64,000 nt of DNA from Lepas anatifera (Eukaryota > Arthropoda > Thecostraca > Lepadidae), in contig JAOTON010002229.1 of NCBI GenBank assembly GCA_034440635.1, positions 992,001-1,056,000 of the forward strand. The letters are read 5' to 3'. The position numbers and the translations under genes were made by a program. This document shows positions 1-11,591 of this stretch, in pieces; the stretch's first letter is position 1; each line of letters starts with the position of its first letter. The notes below the pieces were generated by a model. It made no database searches. It was not told where the DNA came from and saw only the letters and a program-made list of their open reading frames with translations.

Positions 1-637
1 GCGGCACACTCTGGTGTCGTTCTCAGATGCTGTTAGAGAGCACGGCTGCAGGCGTTTCCCCGGGTTAGTCCCCGCAGAGTTGGCCAGCCGATGAGCAGTC
101 TGGTGACACAACTTATGTGAACTAGATTTAATGCACAGTGATGCGGTTTAAGTACTTAATTCTTTCTAAAAATTGTTCATGCATTCACACCACGGGATTG
201 AGACACTTAATTCCCTCAGAGGCGGACAAAATCGTCTAAAGCTCGGACTGACAGCAGATGACTTGGAAATTCCCGAGCTCCAACAAATGGAGAAGGGACT
301 GAGAACAGACACTCATCATTATATCCAGGAATTGGAAACGTGCACATGTAAATTATTATTGAACGGAAGTATGTCTGGGTGGCGCATCAATGCTGACATT
401 GATATAACGGGACGGCATGCTTACATGTTCAGCCATTCAGGCCACTGAGCTGTTATTCATTATTAAGATCTCATTTGAAACAAAATTTGCGATTTCTCTG
501 GCCAAGCTCTCTAAATCACGGATCAAAATCCCAAAATACAGTGAACTCCAAATCGAACGAAACAACTTAGGTGAGCTGGTCGGCTTATCAATTACTTAAT
601 TTCATTCTTTTCTAGCCAAACAAATTCACTCGAGATC
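1..637. other. Unassigned sequence
   Basis: No gene, repeat boundary or recognisable protein is visible. Short ORFs here (up to about 90 codons) have no motif I recognise. Confidence 0.4.
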
Positions 638-750
638 CGTAACAATACTGCACCTCTCTAACCAGGACAGATGAAATCCTTTTTACTGGAACAAATAAAG
701 TTACCCTAACTGGGACAAATGCGGCCCCTCTAACCGAGACACATGTGGCC
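638..750. repeat. Degenerate ~30-bp tandem repeat
   Basis: Imperfect copies of a phrase like CTAACNGGGACAAATG recur (ctaaccaggacagatg, ctaactgggacaaatg, ctaaccgagacacatg), with an intervening ctggaacaaataaag variant. This suggests three to four decayed units. The boundaries are approximate. Confidence 0.4.
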
Positions 751-1130
751 ATCTTGCCAGATGAGTGTCGGCCCGGCGAGCCTGGCCAGTCAATGCGATT
801 AGCGTGGCAGTGTCGCTCGCCGCCCGGCCGCCCAGCCATTGGCCGTCGGTGCCGACGCCGGCGCGCTAACCCGATTACCGACGATGCAAATGCGCGTCTG
901 GCCTGCTCTGGGGAAATTCGGCGTCGGCAGCGACGGCGTCTGAGACGGTGGCGGCTGACAGCAGCTGACTGCCTCGGCTCAGATGTGGAAACGCCGAGAT
1001 ACGAAGATCAGGTGAATGGGGTGGCAGTGGCCGCCAGCCCATCTGGGTGGCTGAGCTTAGCACTGAAATGGCGATACGGAGCTGAGATGTGGCGCAGGGA
1101 GCATGATATAAATTGTGAGGTGATGAGAGG
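751..1130. other. GC/CpG-rich stretch, no gene assigned
   Basis: About 770-1000 is clearly richer in CpG than its flanks. Two overlapping short ORFs on opposite strands result from this composition and show no domain. It could be a decayed promoter or an old GC-rich repeat. Confidence 0.3.
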
Positions 1131-1779
1131 GGGCTGATTATGACCTGTGCAAGCTCAAGCTATGATCGTACATTTTATATATCGCTCCAACTCACCAATG
1201 TTTATCTAGTACATCATGTGAAAAAGCTTCTGACCTTTGATTGCAAGTCGCAGACGCTGATTGAGGGTGCTGAGTGCTCAAATTTTGTTGGGTTCCTACC
1301 TTATCCACATTTGCACCACTTCTTACTATCAGCATGGAAACAAATTAGCACCCCTCAGGCAGAGGCGTCGCCACCAGGGCGAATGAAATCCATGGCCCTA
1401 TGAATTTTTGGAGGCCCTCCACCTGACTCAGGAGGCCCCTTTGATACTTAGATTCTGGAGTAGCTTCTTGAGTATCAAAGAGCCTATAGCCTCCTCACTT
1501 ACACTTGAGGCCATCATTGCAGTCCTCTCGTCGTGGTGAATCGAATCCTGTGTAGCATGACCACGCCAGGTCAAATGGTGGAAAGGAAAATAGCTCAAGT
1601 CAGCTTAGGGACACATGTTGACCTGGTATGGCCATATCGCACATCAGTTGAATCCCAGGGAAGGCAAGTACAGGGACATACAAATAGAAGATTTATAGGA
1701 GTTCAGTGCGACATTTTTTGCGAAAGATCACAGATGAAATATCAGGTGTCAATTGTGCAGACTTGGTGGTCAGGGACTC
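1131..1779. other. Unassigned sequence
   Basis: A small imperfect duplication around 1405-1475 (gaggccctcc / gaggcccct and ttgatactta / gagtatcaaa) is the only local structure seen. No gene is recognisable. Confidence 0.3.
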
Positions 1780-2340
1780 GCTAAAAGTACATCGATGTGA
1801 ACTTCCAACCTGATACCGGCTATACATATCTATTGAAAAGGAACCATTTTCATTCTTACCATACACTTGTAATAACCAATAAATTGACCCAATCCAGGTC
1901 AACAATAATACAATTCAGGATATCAGGTATTTAGACCCAATGACCTCATCATATTGTTACGGTTTGGAATCGGCGGTTGACAGGTATTGTTTGGCGCCAT
2001 TTCAAACACGTGATTTTGAGTTTTGAGTCCGGGGTACATGACCCTAAATAGCTCCTTGATTTTATGTCCCCTGACCACAAACATTTTGGTGTACAATTTT
2101 TGTTTTCACGTTATTACGGCTTGGCTGTTGGGATCGAAGCCTCACGAAGTCATCAGGGTACTTGTCACGGAACCTCCGACCCAGTCATTGAACGAACAAT
2201 GCCGACATTGCTGGTTAATATAGAAGCCAGAGTTAGACGTCTCACAAAGCATTTGGACGGTCAGCTCTCTCGGATCACCGTGTGAAGAGTATGTTGCTAG
2301 CCAAGCTACGTCAAGTAAATATTGAGCGCTGGAGCTTTTC
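1780..2340 (+). mobile_element. Decayed relic of a K-group TTAA element core
   Basis: The stretch follows the interior of the better preserved element at 18974-19955 in the same order. Shared phrases include ggtcaacaata, tgaccTcatcatattg, cacgtgattttgag or its counterpart cgtgattttagattttgag, and atagctccttga. Termini and TTAA duplications are no longer visible. It is an old internal fragment and the ends are approximate. Confidence 0.5.
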
Positions 2341-2344
2341 AGGG

Positions 2345-2440
2345 TAATCGATCCCAACCTTACACTGGTGCACTGCCACTGAACGATTTTTTTCAGTGGA
2401 CCGAAGTCCAGCGCTCTACCAATTGAGCTATCGGGGCGGC
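2345..2440 (-). repeat. tRNA-like SINE head or tRNA pseudogene
   Basis: Read on the minus strand, the start gccgccccgaTAGCTCAATTGGTAGAGC has the A-box, and a tRNA-like anticodon hairpin (tggacttcggtcca) follows. The expected T-arm/B-box is poor (ggttgggatcgatta) and no 3' acceptor strand pairs with the 5' end. A functional tRNA is unlikely. A tRNA-derived SINE fragment fits better. Confidence 0.5.
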
Positions 2441-2878
2441 ATGTATGATCTTAATAAGATATAAGTTCACGTGTGTCGCGTTTTTGTGTCTCGTCATTTC
2501 TGGCGCTGCCGAGGGAAGCTAGGAAGGGGGTGACGAATAGGAAGGGGGTGACGAATTTTGCACCTTTTCTCATCGGCATGTCACCAAGGAAGGGTTGCCA
2601 GTGGTCGAAGTTATAACTTTGAAAGATTTTGCGAGTGTTTTTGTCATCGCAAAATTTACTCCTTTAGGAATTGGGCCCAGACGTAATTAATTAATGTTTC
2701 AGCCTTTCTACCAAGTTCTTTTCTTCTCGGCCGCAAGTGAAATGTATGTTTTTCACGTAGCAACAATATTCAAAATCGTAGACGACGCATTTTGAATATT
2801 TGGTTCTGCATTTTCAAATTTATTTTTTTAATATATTTGGAAAAATTCACAATATATTTTTGGCATAAATTTGGTATG
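2441..2878. other. Unassigned sequence with one 18-bp tandem duplication
   Basis: The phrase aggaagggggtgacgaat occurs twice in tandem near 2520-2556. Nothing else is recognisable. Confidence 0.35.
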
Positions 2879-3969
2879 TTAACTCTCGCCCTACAAGTGG
2901 CCATTGATGGCCCCCCTAAGACTTTTTTCAGAATAACAGAAGAAATGACGAAGCATAGCAGCGTGGTTGAGGGCTCTACCTCTTGCTCCATCATTTTCCC
3001 ACCATCCCTGAAATTTTTACCCCGGGCCACACTAGGTCAGGTCACCAGGCGAGGTCAACCAAGGCCACCTCACTTCAACTTTTGAGGTCACCACACTTCA
3101 ACTTTTGAGGTCACCACACTTCAACTTTTGAGGTCACCACACTTCAACTTTTCTACCATAGCTACATTTCGGAGCTGATCGATTTAAAACTTTATACACT
3201 TGATGACCCTTCTATGGTCTACAAAATGCATATCCTGGATTTCTGTATTTTGCGACCGGAGGTCAGGTCACGAGGAGACCTTTCCTAAAGAAAAGCCATG
3301 GGGAAAAGCTGACTTATGATCCAAAAGTCACAAAATTGATTGCAAATGCTCAGATTGCTGTGAAAAGTATTCGTTACCACCCTCCTACGGATTCCAGAGG
3401 CGTTATTTTGCCTTTGACCTATTTGAAGTCATCACAGGTCACCAGGGGTAAAAAGAAGTATTTTGACAATAAGTATTTACCTAATCAAGCTAGAGAGCTT
3501 ATATAAGCTTCACCATGTATGTCTTGTTACTGGATTTTATTTGAAATACGGCAAGGTCACTTTCTGACCTTCCGTAACCTCAGATCATGTTAGGTCACCA
3601 GGTGCCCTCTGGAAGTCAAACTACTGGCGGGAGGCCATTATGTTTCACACAGCGAAGAAATTCTTGACATTTTCCTATCAAATGTACCTTACAAGATCTC
3701 AATAGCTCTAATGGGATGAGGGTTATGCCCAGGCTTCTTAAGCATAATATGTTTAAGTGGAAATAGCCTATCGTGACCTAACTTGACCTCTGAAGTCAAA
3801 CCATTGGCCTGAGCTCTTAAAATTTAATCAAAATCGTACAGATTCCACACGATTTTTCCATTGATTTTGCAGATTCGCGCTAACCCCCTACTTTCGGAGT
3901 TAGAGGCGCCATCGATGGCCCTCCGGTGGGGTGAAGGTAGCGCCGGACCCCCGATGGGGCGCGGGTTAA
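2879..3969 (-). mobile_element. TTAA-bounded non-autonomous element, P group
   Basis: The right end reads, on the minus strand, TTAACCCGCGCCCCATCGGG, then a spacer and a second related motif around GGCCATCGATGGC. The left end TTAACTCTCGCCC at 2879 is diverged but carries GGCCATTGATGGC at a matching place. The interior is rich in AGGTCA/TGACCT hexamers, as in the other TTAA elements, and has no ORF with a transposase motif. The truncated end at 63318 has the same terminal and spacer sequence, which supports the right boundary. The left boundary is less sure. Confidence 0.55.
3062..3153 (+). repeat. 23-bp minisatellite, ~4 copies
   Basis: The unit ttttgaggtcaccacacttcaac (23 bp; key part gaggtcaccacacttc) is repeated nearly perfectly in tandem. 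Each unit carries one AGGTCA-type half-site. The array lies inside the P-group TTAA element, so it is a local expansion of that element's own core motif. Confidence 0.85.
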
Positions 3970-4736
3970 GCTTCCAGCCCCTGAAAATGTACGGATTTCT
4001 AATACATCAGAAACATTTTGCGATACAAGGCCTTGAATGTGTTTTAACATGCAGTAAAGTCACCGTTCAACGTCACTATAGCATCAAAAGTATTAATTGG
4101 AGGTGTATTTTGACCATGTATTCGAGTTTTAGGCTATGAAGAGCTCAAATGCCTGATTGATTTCATAGAAATCTGAGGGGGCGCCGTGTAAAATATGTTT
4201 TACTGGTTGAGTTGATTTGAAATATAATACGGCCTGCATTTTTCTGTGCTGGGACTAGTTTTCTGTCACTGGACATCCGTTGCCTTTCTAGGCCTGCTTA
4301 GCCGCTTCAGAAGTACAGTTCAGTGGTGCAAAACTGTTTTTTTATCATAGGCCACTTTGTCGTTTTCAGAGCCCTCTGAACGGGCTTCTGAGTCCCCTGC
4401 ACCATTTTGGCGATCAGCGTGGGTGCTTAGGGACTCCCTGTCGTGAGTGACTCTACCGCTAACACCTCATTAGCCTCCAAGAAAATTTGAAGAGGCTAAT
4501 TCTCCCTCGATCAAAGTTGGGTGTCACAACCCGGGTTCCCTGCTTTGGTAGAGCCCTTGTTACTCACACAACTTGTGGGAATACTAAGAACAACATTCCA
4601 GGAATTTTGATGTGTATTTATCATATTTTCACCGAAACAATAATCCCGCACCAACAAGAAATTGTCCAATAGCGTGAACGGATTCTCGACCTCGCAGTTG
4701 CTGTCGATCAGTGCCAGCGAGAAGAACAGGTCATAT
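3970..4736. other. Unassigned sequence
   Basis: No repeat boundary or gene is recognised. Because it lies directly 3' (minus strand) of the protease exon, part of it could be the old 3' flank of that gene. Confidence 0.3.
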
Positions 4737-4955
4737 TTAAGAGCAGAATTTCCCATCGGCAGTAGCCGGCTGGATCCAGGACATAGCTGATGTCACCCTG
4801 GCGTAGACGCCTGGAGATCCAGGCAGCGCGCAGCCGCGGCCTCAGGAGACGACGCCGATCACCGCGTACCTGTCGTTCTCCATACCGGCCATGGGACCGC
4901 CGCTGTCGCCCTGGCACGAGTCCTTGCCACCCTGACTGAGGCCGCCACAGATCAT
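4737..4955 (-). pseudogene. Trypsin-like (S1 family) serine protease, C-terminal exon with in-frame stop
   Basis: The minus-strand reading gives 72 sense or stop-interrupted codons before a terminal TAA (4737-4739). Residues 10-21 read GKDSCQGDSGGP, the signature around the catalytic Ser of chymotrypsin-fold S1 peptidases. The Asp six residues before that Ser is the position that gives trypsin-like Arg/Lys specificity. Downstream come VIGVVS, then a stop codon TGA (4842-4844) where the family has Trp of SWG, then GRGC, SPGVYARVT and a final WI helix motif. Family members need His and Asp of the triad from upstream exons, which are not securely found. A single TGG-to-TGA change explains the stop, so this is either a recent pseudogene or a sequence error in a real gene. 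The start shown is only the first in-frame Met; an upstream exon is expected. Family assignment is firm, functional status is inferred. Confidence 0.85.
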
Positions 4956-4968
4956 AGACAACCACCCC

Positions 4969-5640
4969 CCCCCCCAATTATTAGAAACCATGTCAAGTAG
5001 TGCAAAGCGAAAAACGGAGTAAAGTGGTCTCTTTAAATCCCTACCAAATATGTGATAGGCTATTTCTTGTCAGGTAACTGTTAAGGTAGGTCACAAGAGG
5101 TCAAAGTATGTTATCGTAGAATATAATAATCACTTAAGTTTTGCATCATAACGACTGGTAGAGCAGAGGTATAGCAAATATATAAGCGCAATCGGAATCC
5201 TCTTGTCCAGCTCAATCTTAAAATTTTTAATGTGATCTTGTCAAACAAAATCCTTAAGTTGACATGACCCAGGGTCAGATCAAGGTCAGGCAACTCACAA
5301 GGATAAACATCACAATACACGACGATGAATAGATACATTTCTTCATGCTATTAGAATCCGTACCACCTGTGTATTTCCTTCAACATTGAAGCAATCTGAT
5401 GAGATAATCTGGCACCCGGCGTTGGCTTTATACGGCAGAGTCGGTGACCGTCTATCTTGCATCCAGCGGCAGCGGCGCCGTCACCGCTGCTCTATTCAAC
5501 CATCACTCAAACATTTCCCGCGCTCCATATTTCAGAACTCAAACCATATCACCCCAACATTTTATTCCGGTTTTATGCATGGTTGACCATCCTTTAGTTA
5601 GAAGGGTGTAGCCAAAAGTTGGCAACGGGATTTCAGCCGC
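4969..5640. other. Unassigned; possible intron with AGGTCA-rich relic
   Basis: On the minus strand this would lie between the protease exon and a possible upstream exon. About 5075-5300 holds several AGGTCA-like hexamers (taggtcac, gaggtcaaag, aaggtcagg) and may be a decayed TTAA-element core. No boundaries are visible. Confidence 0.3.
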
Positions 5641-5768
5641 CTTGATGAAGAGCAAATACAGCCTTTGTGAGCGCTGATTGCCGATCGCGCGCCGCAGGCC
5701 GCCACCAGGAACTGTTTTACATCCGGGCCCTGCAGTCTTTCTCCAAACTCCCCAAGCTGTCCAGGCAC
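5641..5768 (-). other. Possible upstream protease exon fragment (speculative)
   Basis: One minus-strand frame reads a segment containing LQGPDVKQF followed by AAC. This resembles the LQ..DV.....C stretch that precedes the active-site exon in S1 proteases, and it lies on the correct side of the 4737-4955 exon. No clear splice sites bound it and the similarity is short. The frame also opens directly onto the TA microsatellite. It could be chance. Confidence 0.2.
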
Positions 5769-5769
5769 C

Positions 5770-5870
<101 letters not shown>

Positions 5871-6003
5871 GTATATATGTTTGTTTTGGTCGATTTTTTC
5901 TTCGTGGCTTCAAGTGTTCGGATTATTTTTTGTTTGGTTTGGCTTATCTTGTTTAAAAGAGAGCCAATCATTTAGCTACACTCGTATGTATGTTATATTA
6001 TTT

Positions 6004-6042
6004 GCTACGCGTTTCGACAGTCATCTATCGCCATCAGGCTAC
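6004..6042 (-). ncRNA. Hammerhead-like core, Penelope-like element relic
   Basis: On the minus strand CTGATGG (6031-6037) is followed by a stem CGATAG-ATGA-CTGTCG (6015-6030) and then GAAAC (6011-6015). This is the order CUGANGA, stem II, GAAA of hammerhead ribozymes as found in Penelope-like elements. The last base of CTGANGA is G instead of A, and a pairing stem I is not evident, so catalysis is doubtful. It is best read as a decayed element end. Confidence 0.4.
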
Positions 6043-6194
6043 TATGTACATTTCAGGTTGAAAACAATATTAAAAATCACATGATTGCAACCTATCCTTT
6101 TAAAATGTAGTTCGTAAAAGCACACTTATTTGCATGCTCTAAGAATTCAAGTCAACATCCTCATGTCATAAGAACATAAGCACCTCCACTTAAG

Positions 6195-6196
<2 letters not shown>

Positions 6197-6276
<80 letters not shown>
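6197..6276. repeat. Compound (AT)n(GT)n microsatellite
   Basis: About 38 bp of AT repeats pass directly into about 42 bp of GT repeats, ending gtatgtgtatc. Confidence 0.96.
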
Positions 6277-6284
<8 letters not shown>

Positions 6285-6505
6285 CTTAGCTGATACATTT
6301 CTCCGTTACGAACTAAACAAAGTTAGGGCGTGCAGGTGCTAGCTGGGACTATTACGAGCAGTTTAGCAGGTAAATTGTGTTGAAAGTAGCACATAAAACA
6401 TTTTCAAATGCTTAGATAAAATAATTCTCTAGTTTTATGTCTTTTACTAGCACCCGCAAGCTATTACCTCGCTGTAGGATTTCACACATTGGCCACCATT
6501 CTATA

Positions 6506-6730
6506 CAGGGGTGTGGACTTCTAGAATTATTGGGGGTACCAAAATTTGAAGAAAAAGGAAATGGTTACTACATAAAAGGAAACATCATAGTATTATATTT
6601 TTATTCATCACAAAGTCTTTGCAATCCTCAAAATGACCAGCAATAACATTTAAAGGGAAATTTGAAACTTAGTCGATTTTCCATCAGGGTTGCCTGGGCA
6701 CCCCAAAGCAGAGTTTAATCCACTCCCCTG
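6506..6730. mobile_element. hAT-like MITE, eroded
   Basis: The left end CAGGGGTGTGGAC and the reverse-complemented right end CAGGGGAGTGGAT match. Both are followed at similar distance by a GGGG(G)T(A/G)CC block. Short CAGGGG inverted ends are typical of hAT MITEs. No convincing 8-bp target duplication remains. Confidence 0.5.
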
Positions 6731-8917
6731 CATAGTATCTAGCACTCATTCAGATCTGAACAATAACCCATCGCCATTCAAGATCGTGCAGCTACCATTT
6801 TTCACATGGTTTGGTGTGTTATAGCTATTTCACAAGGAAATGTTATACATGTTGAACATATTCCAAACCTGGTCGTTTAAAAAAACCCGCTGGTCGAACC
6901 AAATTATTCAACGTTCTTTGATGTCTTGTTAGTGTCCTCCCACATCCTCGTACCAATGCTTGTTCAGTACTGGAACTTTTGGCCTGAAAAAATTCGCATA
7001 TTCCAAGGAATCTCTTTGTTTTGCAGGATTTTACCATTTTCAGTGCCTAACATTACTTGTAACATCACCCACTCCTCATTTTCATCAAATTGGGTATGAT
7101 CCGAAAGCTGAGTGGCGGACATCTTGGTCAAAGGGCAGCAAACCACTGTTAATAACCAATGATAATAAATAATTACTAATTGGGAACACAATGTCACCCG
7201 GGATATTAAAAGCGGACTATTGTAGCACACAAACCAATTTTAGGCCTAAAAATAGAAAGTCGGACAACCACGGTTAGACATCCGTGCACAGTGGATTCTG
7301 GCTACCTGGAGACCGGGTGGCGGCGGCATCGGAAGTATGTGATAGGGGAATAGCTTATGCTAAAGGAACACACTTATGTTTATACCATGGGAAATATACA
7401 TACCTGCTCAGGTAATTGCCTTGTCACCCTATGTCTTGCCTTAGAATCTCCTTGTTAACACAGTCAGTCAGAACTGCTTATCACTCCGCCTCAAGTAATA
7501 TTTTTAGCATTTTTAACTTCTGGTGTTGAATAGGCATGAAATGTCAACTAAGTGTTTATCTCACATGTGCCATGTGCGTTGTATTGCCAACAAATATATG
7601 AAAATTGAAAGTCCTGAAAAGCTCCAACATGTACCGTGATGTCAGAACATACTTCGGATTCGGAATGAACGCCCGAAATTTTTTCCGCTAAGCATATTCA
7701 CATACAAAACTCATTGAATGAATTCATGTTTTTCTCTTGCTATCGACATCGCGTACAGTACTGACACCTAGCCCATATATCCACCCACGTGCGCACGTCT
7801 CATATACCCGATTCTGGCACTCCAACAGCAAACACAACCACCACCATTCTCAACACACATCCATGTTTTATAAACTGCCACGCAACCCCTCCCTAAAGAG
7901 GCTTAAACTCGGCGTCCGCGGCGGCCACCAGCGTGACCTATCTAACCTCTGCCCGCAGGCAAGTGGCAGTCAGCGGATGGCGGCCGCTGATTGGTGGAGG
8001 CGCGTTCACTAGTGTTGCGAGAAGTTGAAGGGAAATTTATACATGAAAATGATAAAGTTTTAAGGTATGAGACAGGCAATGTAATCATATCATCTTTAAA
8101 AAAATTACCCATACTTTACTCTGTATTGGTTTGATTATCTGCTCCACCATCCTACACTACCCTTCGGTGCACGCAGGTCGGCGCGGTGGCAGGCAGCGCA
8201 GGCTAGCCGGCAGCCGAGTTCTCTGAAGTCAGAAGCACTGAGATGGGTTTCTGTTGAGCTGAGAGGAGTGGGCCCCTGCCCGAAGGTAGCCGAGGGAAGG
8301 GGAGAGAGGCATGTATAAAGCTAAGACTTAATCATTGGAAGATTTATGGAGAGTGAGGACAAGGTAATAGAGAGCGCTGCCGAGGTAGAATTAGATATAT
8401 ACCTGGAGAGGGAAGCAATTGCGGCTTTACTTCGTGTTGGATGGTGAAAAATTGCTAAACTTCAGTCGGGACTCAAAACAATGTCCTGTTTTAGGGCAAT
8501 TTGCATTTCTGACGTCATACCACACAAACTAAAACTCCGTTGTGGGATCCAAAAGTCATATGCATCGGAGTTTGTTTTATCTAAGGAGAACGTTCTATGG
8601 AATCATCATACAAACGCGGATTTTATTTGAAAACTATTGGGGGCTCCCGAATCAGAAAACTACGATTGTGACAGCATTAAGAAGATAATTGAATTTTGAA
8701 GACTGTTATAAAAATACTTCATCCAGGTAAGTCACCACGACTTAGTTGGGGGGGGAAGAGGCGAACTCGGCACTGGCGATGGCCGGGGATAGGATGGGAG
8801 ACGAGCTATGAGACTATTTAGCGTCTGAAAAACAGCTAACGAGAATGAATGCTACCAACAAATTTACGTGGGTTCTTGCGGGCAAAGGGGAAGGATACAA
8901 CAACCTAGATCAAGTTC
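6731..8917. other. Unassigned sequence
   Basis: Two GC-richer patches (about 7905-8010 and 8165-8300) stand out from AT-rich surroundings. No ORF here carries a recognisable domain and no repeat boundary was found. Confidence 0.3.
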
Positions 8918-9757
8918 TTAACACGAGCATTGACGGGGGGGCGGGTATCCGCCCCTCTCGGGTTTCTCGGAGACAGCAGAAAAACGGCGGTGCGTAGCGC
9001 CACCGTACTTTAAATACCTTTTCCCTCTTCATTTTTACAACTTCTGTGAAAATTTTAAGGTTAGGTCATCTCAGGTCAGGTCACCAGTACAGGTCAAGTG
9101 ACTTGACCTCAAAAAAAGTTTAGGATAGTATAAGTCGGAGCAGGGTGAAGTTATCCGATTGAAACTCATATCACGTAATGGATCCACCGATTTCTCTGAA
9201 TTATGTTCCGGTATTTTTTATATCGATGACGTAAGGTCAGGTACGAGGCATGACCTCTCCATTGGAAATCCATGGGAAAAATTATTTTTACTGAATAGCT
9301 CAGTAATGGATTGGGATAGTGTTTATTTTAGCTGCATTAGACTCGCTTTGACCTTGCGGTTCTAATGATATGCATTCTATATAATTTGACCCTGACCTGA
9401 CCTCAGGTCAGGTCAAATCCTTGATTTGACCTAGCAAGGTCATATTATATATCATTCGATTCAGCTTGCTGCGAGGATTCATATAGTTCAAGTCGTTTTG
9501 CTCTATCTTTACTTGTTCAGATGCAATGGCCGAAACACTTGATTTACATGTCATCCCTATTACGGCATGTTTTAACCTCTCTGACCTTAAATGTGACCTG
9601 AAAAAATGGTACAGATATTTTCGATGGAGAAGTGGATGGGCTACCCAACACCGTTTACCGTTTTTCGCTACCTACCGTGGTTCTCGAGATCTTAGGGGCT
9701 GGGTACCCGCCCCCGTCAAAGCGGAGGTGGCTCAGACCCCGTCAATGGACGTGTTAA
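8918..9757 (+). mobile_element. TTAA-bounded non-autonomous element, D group
   Basis: TTAA flanks both ends. The left terminus is CACGAGCATTGACGGGG, the right one (minus strand) CACGTCCATTGACGGGG. The left end continues into a GCGGGTATCCGCCCC hairpin, then a CGGCGGTGCG-TA-GCGCCACCG hairpin. The right end carries a second copy of the CGCTTTGACGGGGG motif after a spacer with GTCTGAGCCACC. The centre holds a near-perfect AGGTCA/TGACCT palindrome at about 9390-9425. No transposase is encoded. The TTAA target and asymmetric ends recall piggyBac; Kolobok is the alternative. Confidence 0.85.
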
Positions 9758-10149
9758 ACCTGTGGCGGACGTCCCCCTGACTGGACTTTGAGGTTGGAGA
9801 CAGAAATCGACAAAGCGATAGGGCAAAATATTTCTGGAATATTCGGTGAACGGTGTACAAGGCTTATGAGAGGGTGAGACAATTATGGATCATATAGTCA
9901 CTATAGGCTCCAAAGTCTTCAAATACATAGATATCTAGTCTTCAGAGGCCGTTTGTTCAGAGGCAGTTTGTCTTCAGAGGTAGTTCATGATATTTTTTGC
10001 TGTGGGTGGGTTCAGTGTAGGAGTAATACAGAATCAGTGTCTTATATTGGGAGTAATTCCATCCTGGATTTTGAATTTGAACTTGAAGAGTGGTAAGTAC
10101 AATGAATTTAAGCACTATTGTTTTGTACTTATATTAATATAAAATCATA
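9758..10149. other. Unassigned spacer with a short direct repeat
   Basis: Around 9935-9990 the phrase cttcagaggc(a/c)gtttgt is repeated two to three times. Nothing else is recognised. Confidence 0.35.
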
Positions 10150-11591
10150 TTAACCCTCACTCCGGTGGGGAGGTGTTTGAACACCCCCTCTCGGATTTTT
10201 CTGGCGGCACAAAAAAAGGCGGTGCAAAGCGCCGCTCTACTTGGCACACCTTATCCTTGATCAATTCCGCTACTTTCCCCAAATTTTTCAGGATGAGTCA
10301 TCTCAGGTCAGGTCACCAGTGCAGGTCAAGTGACCTCACCTCCAAAAATTTTTAAGGTGGCAGAAGTAAGAAATGGGTGAATCTATCGGATTATAACTTA
10401 TACCACTAATGGACCCATCAAGAGCTACAATATATATATTCCGTGGTTTTTCATATCGATGAAATAAGGTAAAGTACGGACCATGACCTCTCCATTGGAA
10501 ATACACGGGAAAAAGCAGAAATTGGGCTGTATTTGTGTAGATACAGCTGAGAATACCTTCATATTCTCCAAGTCGTAGCACCCTCCATTTCCAAGTTGAT
10601 GTTGGCCCCTTTCCAGCTAGATGTTGCAATTTTTTACTTGTGACCTCTGATAGGGCATCTGGTGCTAATTAAGCAGTTTTTAGACTTAAGCCAATAATTG
10701 TATAACAGTGGTTGACAGATATTAACACTGTTGGTTTAAGTGTTAATATCTGTCAACCACTGGTATACAATTTTCTGACATGAACATCGAAACCAACACC
10801 ACAGAGAGACAAGAATTCGTTACCAGAAAAAGATATCCAGCAGTTTCAATTGTTTTACATTCCTTCTCTGCCGTGTTGGTTTAAGTGTTAACTTAAGCCA
10901 ATAACTTTGCATGAAATGACGATACAGCTTATATTTTGATAGCATTGCGTTCGGGCTGCTATTGCGATTAGATTGATAAACATATTGACTTTGCTAGGTT
11001 AAAAAATGACCTTTACCTGACCTGAGGTCAGGTCATTTTTGTGTTTTGACCTAGTATGGTCATATTATACATCATTCGGTTTGCCGTGACGCTAGGAAGT
11101 CAGATGTCACAGGTTCAAACTTGTAACACAAACCTGGAAAAGTGCCTAGGATACTACGATTTGGAGAATATGAATGTATTCGAGGTTTTAAATGCAGAAA
11201 TAGTCATTGTTTGCCCAATGCCCGTTTTCCCATGCATTTTCAAAAGAGATGTCATGAACTGTACCTGACCCTAGGTCATTGAGATGTAAACTATTGGAAT
11301 ACCTGTCGTATTAATCGATGGGCTCATGATGTGACATGAGCTTGAATTGGATATATTAACCCTCTTCTTACTTATGGTATCTCAAACTCTTTTGGAAGTG
11401 AGGGTACTTAACCTGCACTGTTGACCTGTCTTTAGATGACCAAACTTTGAAATTTTAGGAAAAGTTGCAGAATTTATCACTGGATAAGGTGTGCCGAGTA
11501 CGGTGACGTTTCGCGCTGCTAAAAGTTTTGTCCCGTCGGAAAACCCGAGGGGAAGGTTGAAACACACCCGCCGGACGGGTGTGGGGGTTAA
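10150..11591 (+). mobile_element. TTAA-bounded non-autonomous element, B group
   Basis: The left end is TTAACCCTCACTCCGGTGGG followed by the hairpin GGTGTTTGAACACC. The right end, on the minus strand, is TTAACCCCCACACCCGTCC with its own gaaaCACACCC block. The two halves are long inverted copies of each other (about 500 bp). They meet at an AGGTCA-palindrome core near 11010-11045. A 193-bp hairpin insertion lies in the left half (10698-10890). There is no coding capacity. Confidence 0.75.
10698..10890 (+). mobile_element. 193-bp insertion with 31-bp hairpin and 14-bp target duplication
   Basis: The sequence acttaagccaataa occurs on both sides (10684-10697 and 10891-10904), so the segment between is an insertion. 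Its left part is a foldback: arms 10698-10728 and 10740-10770 are complementary over 31 bp with one mismatch, around an 11-base loop. The right arm resembles the 3' part of the small insertion at 28921-29026, both reading ctg(c/t)caa(t/c)cactg(t/g)tata. A 14-bp duplication fits target-primed retrotransposition, perhaps a Penelope-like element. Confidence 0.7.
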
